Source of the DNA: Piper betle
Lineage: Eukaryota > Streptophyta > Magnoliopsida > Piperales > Piperaceae
Assembly (NCBI GenBank): GCA_033002965.1
Contig: JAURVB010000794.1
Location: 1 to 64,000, forward strand
Direction of reading: 5' to 3'
DNA length: 64,000 nt
Shown here: one piece after another, positions 24,501 to 35,500 of the stretch
Layout: every line of letters starts with the position of its first letter
How positions within the stretch are numbered: position 1 is the stretch's first letter
The notes under the pieces: model-generated
Seen by the model: the letters and a program-made list of their open reading frames with translations, nothing else
Told to the model about the DNA's origin: nothing
The model's database searches: none
Position numbers and translations under genes: made by a program

Positions 24501-27500
24501 GCCTTACTTATGACAACCTATATACTTAATTGTTTTCCCTCAAAATTCATCACTTCCAAGCTTATGAATTATGGACAAAACGACAACATGAACTAGGTCA
24601 TTTTAAGGCCTTGAGGTTCAGTTGCTTATATCCATGATCCATCTCACAACACACAAAAATTAAGTCCTCGTGGGAAGAAATATATTTTCATACAATATCC
24701 TGAATATTCTGAAAGATATGTTTTCATTGGTAAAAATACAAATAGAAGCATATCTGAAATTGAGCCCTACTATATCATTTTTCTTGAACATGATTTTCCA
24801 ACGAAGGGAGTACTTTAAAAAGATTTTTAACTTATGGAAGTGGATGATCCTAATAGTAGGAGTAATTAGGAAAAATGAAAAGAACATGTCTCAACTTCAA
24901 AAACAATTCGTGATTTGAGTGGGAGTGATTCTTCAAATACACTCCCTAATCAACACTTATGTCATACTCTACGTGGAAATGTTCCTCGTCAACACTTTGA
25001 TATTGAAGGAAATGCATTATTAATAAATGAACATATTTTCTTATTTTCCACATTAGATGTTGATGAACTAAAAAATATAAAAATGCACTCTCTTCACTTG
25101 AAAATGAAAAATGGAAAATTGCATTGGAAGATGAAATAAAATCAATGCATGACAAAAAAGTTTTGACTTTAGTTGATCTTCTTCACGGATGAAAAACAAT
25201 TGGGAATAAATTAATTCTCAAGATAAAACGAAAAAGCAATAGAACAATTGAAAGATATAAAACTAGATTAATAGCAAAAGGCCACACTCAATAAGAAGGG
25301 ATAGACTAAGAAGAAACATTTTCTCCTGTAGTAAAAATCACTTTAATTCGATTGATTTAGTAATTTTAGCACATTTAAATTTAGAAGTACATCAATTGAA
25401 CACAAAAATAGCATTTCTCAATGTAGAATTAGAAAGGGAAATTTATGTGAAACAACAGACTGGTTTTGCTATCGAAGACCAAAAGCAAAAAGTTTACAAA
25501 TTATAAAAATCTATATATGACATAAAATAATCCTTAAGATAATGATATTTGAAATTTCATAATTCTATCGTATCTAATGATTTTACTATTATTGATGAAG
25601 ATCATTGTGTTTACGTTAAACGCGATGATAATAATTTTATAATTCCATTTCTATATGTGGATGATATTTTATCAGTATTCAATAATAAAGACTTTATTTT
25701 TACCATTAAAGATTGATTATCCTCTCATTTCAAAATGAATGATTTAAGTGAAACTAAATTTATATTTAGTGTTAAAATTCAGCAAAATCATTCAAAGAAA
25801 CTGAATGTTTTTTCTGAAGAGTTATACATTAATAAAGTCATAGAGTAGTTCAATTTGCTTAATTGTAAGCCAATTGATTCTAATTGGTAAAGGTGAATCC
25901 TTAAAATTTTCAATGTGCCCGAAAACAAAAGAAAAAAAACAACAAATATCCAAAATACTATATGCGAATGCTATTGGTAATCTAATATATGCAATGATAT
26001 GCACACAACATGACATTGCGTATGTTATTTGATTAGTATGTAGATTTAAGTTAAATTCAAGTGCGACTCACTAGAAAACTATCAAAAGGATTATGAGGTA
26101 CTTAAAAAAAACTACACATCATTTTATGTATTATCAGGGTAATGATTGCAAGCTAATAGGCTAAAAGGATGTTGATTGGGCTGAAGATCTTGATGGAAGA
26201 AAATCAACATCGGGATATGTATTTTTTGCTAAATACAGGAGAAATTTTGTGGGCAAGTAAAAATAAATATGTATTACACTATCTACCATGGAACCAAAAT
26301 TTGTGGCATTTGCAAATGCACTACAAGAAGTTGTTTAATTGAGATGATTTTTGCAACATTTGGGAGTTGTCATTATAGCTAATGAAGCTATGACAATACA
26401 TTGTGGCAATTAAGCAACAATTGCTTATACAAAAGATCCCAAATATCATGGTAAAACTAAACATATTAATTTCAAGTACAATTATGTCAATGACATAATA
26501 TTACAAGAAGAGACTAACCCACTTACAATATATTAATACACATTAGATAGTGGCTGACCCACTTACAAAACCAATAGGTTAGGATGTGTACAATTTTCAT
26601 GTTCAAATTATGAGATTACATTTGATATAATTTTACATTGTTTGACTTATTAATGCATTTTTTCATCTTTCTTCAAGATTATTTATGCATGCGTTAATGT
26701 TATTCACATGCAAAATATGCCGACGGGGAGAATGAGTCACTTACACGATCATTCACCTCTTATGTTTATGTAGCTTAAAAATGAGATATACAGTTTTATA
26801 AGAAAACTGTAGTTGTCGCCTTGATTAGTCATGATGAGAACATTTTCTATAAATGATCGAAGGAAAGATGTTTATTTACCCGTCATTGCTAGACTGAAAT
26901 AAGGCGGAGTGAACATTGATATATTTAACATGCTTTGGTTGCTTATGTACAAGTATTTCAAGTTAATCGTTAAGTGAATGGTAGAACTATATTTATATGG
27001 TGGTCTTTATATATATATATAAGACATACGACTTAAAAGTAAGGTTTCCACCATAGCATATGATTCATACCATATGTGCTATTACAACCATAAAAGTTAA
27101 CATCAAAATTATCCATGTTTATGTGTTGTGAGAGACCTATTAAGTAACCTCATATTTTTGTCCTTAATACTTTCAACTTATTATGTATTGAATATATAAA
27201 AATGTTTGCTAATTTACCATGTTACCTAATATCATGAAAAGTTAGGTCTAAAGAAAGAAAACTATTAAAATTATATCCTAAGTACACTCGTTATGAATGA
27301 TATGAGAACATAATAGAGATATAAGTTGTGGAATATAAATACGATAACATATAAAACGACTCTACGATAGTCTGAGACATACCAAACTCACACTTTGCTA
27401 TGTAATCCTTAACCAATATATAGTATAGTATCTATTGTGTCCTCGACGGTAGGAGACATGACATTTTTATAATGTACACCTATGATATAAATTCTACCCA

Positions 27501-27830
27501 TCATGTGTGAATGAGCGACGTTGGTTGCATTTTCCTAATTGTCGCTGAAAGAAAAATTCAATAAAAGGTGGTTACAACAAGAAGGGGAAAGAGATAGAAA
27601 ATTGAACGGAGACAATAATGACATTGTTAGAGAAAACTAGAAGAGATTGTTCGGTGTCCTTTAATATGTGACCAAAAGTTAATTTTCATACGTGATTTTC
27701 ACCCACTCGGAGGATAATCTTTACTTAATTCTTTTGTATAAAGTATATTTATTTATTTATTTATTTTATCTTTAATAGGATGTTTAATTGTTTTAATTTA
27801 TTAATTAACATAAATAATTTAATTATGCAA
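21575..27830 (+). mobile_element. Decayed Ty1/copia retrotransposon
   Basis: The left LTR remnant (about 21575-21865) and the last 300 bp of the right LTR (about 27540-27830) align: both contain AAAATTGAACGGAGACAA-type, CATACGTGATTTT and TTTAATTTATTAATTAA blocks. A degenerate primer site, TTGGTATCAGTTTAGC, lies just after the left copy (about 21870). The left LTR seems truncated, since the first several hundred bases of the right-hand region (from about 26735, after a GACGGGGAGAATGAG purine tract) have no match upstream of 21575. LTR divergence and many stops indicate an old copy. Confidence 0.8.
22025..26600 (+). pseudogene. copia gag-pol polyprotein remnant
   Basis: Domain order Gag, protease, integrase, reverse transcriptase, RNase H is the copia order. 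Gag-like sequence begins at 22025 (MALGSTFGRQNL) and continues at 22874-23320. A zinc knuckle (FNCKMKGHFARE) lies near 23390, the protease motif DSGATHYVTN near 23537, and the integrase zinc region (WHARLGHNGQD, CEYC) at 23947-24045. The integrase core shows LIHSDIYGLM, FITFIDTYSRYG and LRADCDHEY. Reverse transcriptase has LYVDDIL at about 25651, and RNase H-end motifs are DGRKSTSGYVF near 26195 and VADPLTKPIG near 26550. Numerous stops and frameshifts make it non-functional. Confidence 0.85.
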
Positions 27831-28410
27831 TTTCTTTTGCCCGAGGAAAAATGGAGATACGTTTGGGTATATATAAGGATCACCAATCAAATTAGTGGTG
27901 GAGAGCAAAATAATTCCGTTGTGGAGACAATGTACGAAAGAGAGGCAACAACGTCATACACAGTACTATATGTTGGTTTTCTGATGTGCTGCGCACATAA
28001 ACGGGTCTCTTGCTCGTGTAAGCGAGATAGGGTCAGTGTTAATGCCAACGATACTAAAAATAAAAATTGTCACTACGCTCAAAATATCAGTCTTCGAAAA
28101 TGTACCCAAGTACTAGTTCCGGCTAATTTTATGCTTGAAAAAAAAGTTGACCCTGCTATTCTCGAATTTTTTCACTACTCTAATGTAATAGTGATAATTA
28201 TTTCCTGAGTTGCATGTCTCATTTTTTTCATTGTTATTTTAGTTGTATAATGTGTAGCAGGGCCCAGATGTGTTTCCGACCCACCTCAGGGTTTATAATA
28301 AATTTCGCTAATTTTAGCATATTCCAAGCCCAACTTCACTAAAACTCCAAGCCCATAGAACATCTGAATTTGAGATATTTCAGGGGACAAAAACATGAGT
28401 TAAGAGATTA
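27831..28410. other. Intergenic, no supported gene
   Basis: An open frame covers part of this (from 27780 to 28208), but it starts inside the copia LTR and shows no domain. Nothing else seen. Confidence 0.35.
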
Positions 28411-28793
28411 TGTAACACCTCGAGTTTGGTTCACGCTCTTGATTATGAACCAGCATGTGAGTGGGAACCGGTTAGGTCGGCGAATCCGAAGCTAACTACA
28501 TCGGATCTAATCTCGGCATCTTAAGATGAAGATACGATCCGTCATGAATGAATGCATGCATCAAAATCCTAATAGTGGTACTACATGAATGACATATAAT
28601 TTAAATTTCACATCATCACAATTACGAGCAAAATCGATGAAAATTCTGAAGTAAAGCTGACGTGTCTCCCTAAAAGTACAATTATGGGCCCACTCTGTCA
28701 AAATAATATATATACAAATATATCGGCATGCATTAACAATCACACAAAATCTCATTTATAACGTATTCATTCTGAAGCTTGGATCTCAACCCA
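28411..28793 (-). mobile_element. LTR (gypsy-like), inverse of the one at 1-393
   Basis: Begins TGTAACACC on the plus strand and continues through GGTTCACGCTC, AGTTAGCTTCGG-type and GAATGCATGCAT blocks to CATTCTGAAGCTTGG (about 28767) and CTCAACCCA. These match the reverse complement of 1-393 in the same order. The homology may extend past 28793. No internal retroelement genes adjoin it. Confidence 0.55.
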
Positions 28794-29128
28794 CTACGCT
28801 TCAGCTGCTCAACTCTGATCATATTTTGCATTCTATTGTCGTGTCTTAGCATTTCATTCATATTATATCATCATGCTCAAACATTTGATCATGTCGATTC
28901 ACAATATAATAACATAATAATACAATATTAAACATTCAGAAATCTAAAATGTGTGTGTGCACAAGACCTCATTGATCCTCCGTCCAAGCTGGCTCCTCCA
29001 ACTCGTGATTATTACCTACATATAGTATAAAAACACGTCAGTAACAAGTGTTACTGGTCCGGAAAATAAAATAACTATAACAAGCTGGAGATAGAGCACA
29101 TGTAATTATAAAAGCAAGAAGTCAAACG
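28794..29128. other. Upstream of the DnaJ gene
   Basis: No gene. The stretch GGAGATAGAGCACATG through CGAGGCACGGGT (from about 29083) recurs at 29849-29900, so the duplicated DnaJ upstream block starts here. Confidence 0.5.
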
Positions 29129-31690
29129 AGGCACGGGTAAAAGTCAAAGCGACTAGTGAGCGAGCACCGGTTACGATTTATAGTCAACGTTCTTGTTTCC
29201 TGTATGTGAATCAAATTTACAAGTTTCACTAACCCCAAAAACGAATTTCCTAGTTGGGGAATTGTGAACTTGTAGTCGAAGCGAAAGATATCGTTTGCAA
29301 ATGCCGTCATCTCATACCCGTCGCTCCGACTCTGTCTGGCGATGGCTCTTACTGCCGCTGCCACCGTCCCTCTCACCTTCCTCGTCCTCCTCGTTAGTCT
29401 TCCTCAAACTCGCGCTATCTACTGCGATGAAGACGACTGCTACGATCGTCCTCCGGTACCACCACCATCCCCAACCATTTTAGTCCTTTCATCAAAATCT
29501 TACTTTCACTAGCACGTTAATTTCAGTTCATAAAATGGCATCTTTTGCCAAGTTGTATCGGCTTCACTGGTCCAAAGAGTATTATTATCTATATTAAAAT
29601 TAAAATACGGGGCTCCTTCTTCTAGCTTATTGATCCAGTCAATCAGCAAGATTGAAGGAGGTAGAAAGAAAATTTGAGGAGCCGAACATTTTGATTTGCT
29701 GGGAATTCCAAATCAAACAAGAGACAAATCGAAATATGGTTCAAAAAGATCCATATTCGAGATGAATGGAAGATGTCTTTGAAACTAGATTCTCTCAGAG
29801 GCAACATCGTTGCCGGTCAAGAGGTACGACGGCTTAGGGGATGGGGCTGGAGATAGAGCACATGTAATTATAAAAGCAAGAAGTCAAACGAGGCACGGGT
29901 AAAAGTCAAAAGCGACTAGTGAGTGAGCACCGGTTACGATTTATAGTCAACGTTCTCGTTTCCTGTATGTGAATCAAATTCACAAGTTTCACTAACCCCA
30001 AAAACGAATTTCCTAGTTGGGGAATTGTGAACCTGTAGTCGGAGCGAAAGATGTCGTTCGCAAATGCCGTCATCTCATACCCGTCGCTCCGACTCGTCTG
30101 GCGATGGCTCCTACTGCCGCCGCCGCCGTCCCTCTCACCTTCCTCGTCCTCCTCGTCAGTCTTCCTCAAACTCGCGCTATCTACTGCGACGAAGACGACT
30201 GCTACGATCTCCTCTGGTACCACCACCATCCCCAACCATTTTAGTCCTTTCATGTTTTTTTCGCCTCTTCAAATTTGATTCCTTACCTTTTCTATATGGC
30301 ATTGTTTCCATGAGTTCTAATGCCTCGGAGATCAAGAAGGCATATTACAAGCTTTCCTTGAAATAGTATGCTTGTTCTGTTTATTGTTGCTCTTTCAGAT
30401 CATTGGACAGTGGATTTGTTGGGCCCTATCACCCCCCTAAAGGACTTGAAATAGGTTTTCAAGCCTTTCTTAATTTAAAAGGTAGTTCAAGGAATAACGC
30501 TGTCCGGTGACCAGTGAGTGAGCACCGAGTTACGATTTATAATCAACGTTCTCGTTTCCTGTATGTGAATCTAATTCACAAGTTTCACTAACCCCGAAAA
30601 CGAATTTCCTAGTCGGGGAATTGTGAACCCGTAGTCGGAGCGAAAGATGTCGTTCGCGAATGCGTCGTCTCATACCCGTCGCTTTGACTCTGTCCGGCGA
30701 TGGCTCCTACCGCCACCGCCGTCCCTCTCACCTTCCTCGTCCTCCTCGTCGGTCTTCCTCAAACTCGCGCTATCTACTGTGACGAAGACGACTGCTACAA
30801 TCTCTTTTGGTACAACCACCATCCCCAACCATTTTAGTCCTTTCATGTTTTTTTCCGCCTCTTCAAATTTGATTCCTTACCTTTTCTATTTGGCATTGTT
30901 TCCCTGAGTGCTAATGCCTCGGAGATCAAGAAGGCATATTACAAGCTTTCCTTGAAATAGTATGCTTGTTCTGTTTATTGTTGCTCTTTCAGATCATTGG
31001 ACGAGTGGATTTGTTGGGCCCTATCGCCCCCCTAAAGGACTTGAAATAGGTTTTTCAAGCCTTTCTTAATTTAAAAGGTAGTTCAAGGAATAACGTTGTC
31101 CGGCGACCAGTGAGTGAGCACCGATTACAATTTATAATCATCGTTCTCATTTCCTGTATGTGAATCTAATTCACAAGTTTCACTAACCCCGAAAACAAAT
31201 TTCCTAGTCGGGGAATTGTGAACCCGTAGTTGGAGCGAAAGACGTCGTTCGCAAACGCCGTCGTCTCATATCTGTTGCTCCGACTCTGTCAGGCGATGGG
31301 TCCTACCGCCGCCGTCCCTCTCACCTTCCTCGTCCTCCTCGTCGGTCTTCCTCAAACTCGCGCTATCTACTGCGACGAAGACGACTGCTACAATCTCTTT
31401 CGGTACAACCACCATCCCCAACCATTTTAGTCCTTTCATTTTTTTTCGCCTCTTCAAATTTGATTCCTTACCTTTTCTATTTGGCATTGTTTCCCTGAGT
31501 GCTAATGCCTCGGAGATCAAGAAGGCGTATTACAAGCCTTCTTTGAAATAGTATGCTTGTTTTATTTATTGTTGCTCTTTCAGATCATTGGAGAGTAGAT
31601 TTGTTGGGCCCTATCGCCCTCTAAAGGACTTGAAATAGGTTTTTCAAGCCTTTCTTAATTTAAAAGGTAGTTCAAGGAATAACATTTTCA
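29129..31690 (+). repeat. Tandem amplification of the DnaJ gene 5' end
   Basis: A unit of about 595 bp occurs three times in tandem, starting at about 29913, 30509 and 31105. Each unit holds an upstream region, exon 1 with ATG, intron 1, exon 2 and the start of intron 2. A fourth, partial copy (about 29083-29500) contains only the upstream part and exon 1 and is separated by about 335 bp of different sequence. Exon 1/ATG positions are 29342, 30104, 30700 and 31296; exon 2 copies are 30315-30365, 30909-30959 and 31500-31550. Copies are nearly identical but not exact, with indels and substitutions in exon 1. Confidence 0.9.
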
Positions 31691-34600
31691 CATTAATTAG
31701 ATTAATCGATAATTTTTCCCCTCATATATCATACCATCTAAATCATTTCCCCCTCACACATGTCAAAGGCTAAGGCATAATTTCACAAGCTAAGGCAGTT
31801 CTAGAGACTCTAATTTGGGCTGCCTGACATACCACATTATATCATTCGAATCACCAACCATTGATATGGGCCTCACATATCATACCATCCGAATCATCTC
31901 GGCTTCATACATGATCTCAACAATTCTTTCCCTCACATATCTTACCATCCGAATCATCTCTGCCTCACACATGCTAAAGGCTAAACTCCAATTTGGGCAG
32001 ACCTCTCTTAATCTCAAAAATTAACTTAAGAAATAATGTTTCCCTATTAGTTTATATACAAGTCATGAACACCATTCACGACTGATGTGCGATTAACCGA
32101 ACAAGATTTAGGTTTTGTTTTGTTTTTTTCGATTTGATTGATTTGGTTGATTTTGAACTTGTAGCCATCCCCAAAAAATCCTGATCCAGATTCGAGGAAG
32201 CTGTTTGTCAAAATAGCTAATGCGTATGAGGTGGTTAGATATTTCTCTGCGAAAATTGCATAGTTGTGTGTATATGTTACAATCAAAGGGAGTTTTTTAG
32301 CTAATTGTGTTCATGATGTGAGGAATGAAGCGTGCTGTCTGTTTTTACCCTCTGCCTTTGATAATTTGGGATGAGATAGGACTTGTCTTTTATCTTGTGA
32401 AATATTTTATCCGATTGTTGCAGATTTTGAAGGATGAAGCTACTCAGGAGCAGTACGATTATGCAATTGCTCACCCGGAGGAGGTAGAGGATCGTCTTTG
32501 TTTATAGTTCAGTAGTGGGTACCATTATTGTCATGATGCTGGTGTATGTGAGAGTTGGCATTTCTCTTATCTCAAAGCAAATCAAATTGCATGAATATAA
32601 AAGTTTATTTTGATTTGGAGTGCCAACATTGAACCTGTACTGTTGCGTTCTGGGAAATTTTGTTATAATAATGCTTTTGTTCTGTTTGTTAACATTTTCT
32701 TCTTTTTCGCAGGTCTTTTACAACACTGCTCGATATAATCATGCATATTGTGGACATAAAACTGTACTTTTCCTTGTTCACTTGTTTGTCATTTCATGCA
32801 ATCTTGTCTAGTGGCTCTCAAGGTATTCAAAATTTTCACTATACTATTCTTGACCACAAATTGTTTGTTGAAGGATGCACGGGCAGTTATACTGGGCCTT
32901 CTTTTGGTGTTATCTGCATTTCAATATTTGAATCAGTGGACAAGGTATACACAGGTACTGTTGCATCCAGAGAATTGCTTAGCGTTTTCACTTCTTTATT
33001 TTGGTAGTTGTATGTCTTGCCATAGCAAATCAAGCTGTATTATTACGCTTGCATGATTTTTCTTAAATGTTAAAACATTAGAAAAATATGAACAAACATT
33101 GTATGGTTTAGAAGGATCAGAATGAACTAGGTTTAATTCGTACCTGGAATGCCTGGAGATAAACATAGCTGAAAGTAAAACATTTGAAGCTTGGAAAGAC
33201 TGACATAAGGCCGCAGAGTTGGAACAATGCCTCACTGATATCAATTCCATCTCATGGCCATATTTAAGCTATAAAATTACATAGGTCTTCTGTCAGTTTT
33301 GTCTATGTTATAATTTTCTATACAGCCAAGAGAGTTCATATTCATGCAAAACCATGCTATTGGAGCAGCTGGAATTTTTGCTCCCGTTTCAGGAATGTGT
33401 AACTGACCAATTCAGTTGCGGTTGCCTATCAGGAATATGTTTGCAAAGTTTTGACCCGTACAGCACTTAATAAAAGACCCAAAGATATAGAATCGGTGTC
33501 TTGTATTATTTATTGGATCTCAGAAATGAAAGATTTAGAAAATATCTCTATCATCCTCTTCGTCTTATCGCCAGACTGTTATTTGTTAACTTTATGAAGG
33601 ATTTGCTTTTTGGTTGGGTTTGCTTGTTTACATGATTTCTTTATAATGGTTTAGTGCAATCCATTAGCAATTACTTTTCTCTTACTGCAATGAGCTAGAT
33701 ACAGAAGAAGTGGTGCTTCTCTTCTTTATCTAGTTAGCTGCACACTATATGTGTCAATAATTGGCGTGTAGAACTCTGGTTATATGCTATCCGCAATATC
33801 TTTTGTCTTTGTTAGGCCATCAACATGGTAAAGAAAACTCCAGCTTACAAGAATAGACTACAGGCACTTGAGCTTGAAAGACACGGAAGGATAAGTAGCA
33901 AGAAAAAAGGACGCAAACAAATTGACAAGTGAGAATTCATATTTGATATCTAATTTAAGAAGTGACCATGTGGTGGGCACAAGATATGATAAACATATTT
34001 TTTTGTCCATGATAAGAAGATTGAGGAAGATCTCAGAAAAGAACTTGATCTACAGCTCCAAGTAGCAGACAGACCTTCTATGTGGAATATAATGGCAGTC
34101 CAGTTTTTACTGTTGCCACATACTATTAGCAAGGTGTGTGTACTGTTCTTTTATCAGATGAAAGTCTCCCTTTGGTGGTTTGTTCCAGTTGTGTCTGTGG
34201 AGAGGCATGTGGTTTTGGCAATATCAGGTTAAGAAAGCTCCATACACCTGGCAAGATGCTTGTTACTTAACACAAAAGTGTCTCAAGGTGGCGTATCATG
34301 CATGGGCGAATGTTGGTAAGTTAGTAACCACTTGCTTGGTAGTGTATCTTTCGTTAAAATATTAGAGGTCCTATATATCATGCTTTGAGTAACCTGACAT
34401 ATAGATTCTACATGATGTGAGAAATGGTCAGTGTACAGTGTGTTCTCGCAAGTTTACTGGCATTGCATGCACCATCTCCAGAACTACCATTCACAAATCA
34501 CAATTGCTGGTCTCTCCTACAAACAAACTATGAAACTCTTATCAACAAATTCAATTGATCTATTGCTGGCAACTTTAGTTTTCACGAAAGGTGCTATTTG

Positions 34601-34761
34601 TTTTTCCGTCAATTGATTAGTGATGCTTATGTTCAGATGAGTCCACAAAAGATGAACTTGTCCAAAAGCGCTTATCGGAGAAGGCCAACATGGAAAACTA
34701 CTTGTCTGATGTGAAAAGGAATCGAAACGCAGAAGATAGCAAGGTTTTTGGATTTGGATGA
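29342..34761 (+). CDS. ERDJ7-like: ER DnaJ/Hsp40 protein, ERDJ7 type (DNAJC25-like), broken in two places
   Basis: Membrane J-domain co-chaperone of the ER. Exon 1 encodes a signal peptide and IYCDEDDCYDLL; exon 2 ends ASEIKKAYYKLSLK. Four exon 1 and three exon 2 copies exist; the copy at 30104-30216 plus 30315-30365 fits the family best. Later exons: 32165-32230 (NPDPDSRKLFVKIANAYE), 32424-32483, 32713-32763, 32874-32954 (helix AVILGLLLVLSAFQYL), 33816-33928, about 34017-34133, 34189-34315 and 34637-34761 (ends VFGFG). The exon 2/3 junction should create the HPD motif that activates Hsp70, but one base is missing there: it reads His-Pro then leaves frame, and the Asp codon is not preserved. 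Exon 8 also lacks one base at its acceptor. With both gaps filled the protein is about 301 residues, normal for the family. Whether these are sequence errors or inactivating mutations is open. Confidence 0.85.
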
Positions 34762-35500
34762 GATGAAGGCCAGTTCAAACTTCAGCTACCCTGGTACCTT
34801 TTCAAGCATGTCTCACGAAAAGAGTCGTCGCAGTTGCTTTATGAAAATTTTTTGGTTATCTGGCATACGTTGAAAAATTCAACCTACTTGAGGGGCGTGC
34901 ATACGGGGAGCCGACATGATGGGGAGCTTCATTAAGTCAGGCCGAGCAGCTGCTAGTTGTGTCCATTAGCCAAGTGAAACTAACTCTGGCTGTTGAAGAT
35001 GCTCTGTTCACTTAGAAACATCTTAACTAAATTAAGTTGGAGTTGATTTTCAATTGTGTCAAATTAAGCTTAGTTTTTGAAAATTATGTGAGACAAACCA
35101 AACCAAAGAGGAGCATGTAAACAAAGACTACTTGCAAGCACTTCTAATGCAACCATAGATTATAATTCAAGCCATGATTGTAAATTTAACTAGGTAAATG
35201 TTAATTGATGAAATATATGATAAGGTCCACAGACCTTTTTTTCTTCTTTCTTTTATTAAAAAAATTAAGTTAACCACTCTACCAGCTTTACTTCGTCTGA
35301 AGACCCGTTTATGAACCGGTATGGGTCCGTGTTCAACTAATCGTCCAGTTTCAAGTTCCCCACTGCCCACTGGTCACCCGCCACATCACATTCCATTCTC
35401 GGGGTTGCTACGTCGGCCGGAGCTCTTCCTCCGGCGATTGCTTGATGCGGCCGGCGGCGTCGATTACGTCCAAGTTTCAGACTTTCTGAAGCTTCTTGTC
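34762..35500. other. Spacer between DnaJ and TDP1 genes
   Basis: 3' flank of the DnaJ gene and presumed TDP1 promoter/leader. The TDP1 reading frame is open upstream back to 35321, so a longer N terminus is possible, but family comparison favours the ATG at 35501. Confidence 0.5.

Noticed and set aside
35321..35500. N-terminal extension of TDP1
   Set aside because: The frame is open, but family comparison places the start at 35501; the upstream residues show no domain.
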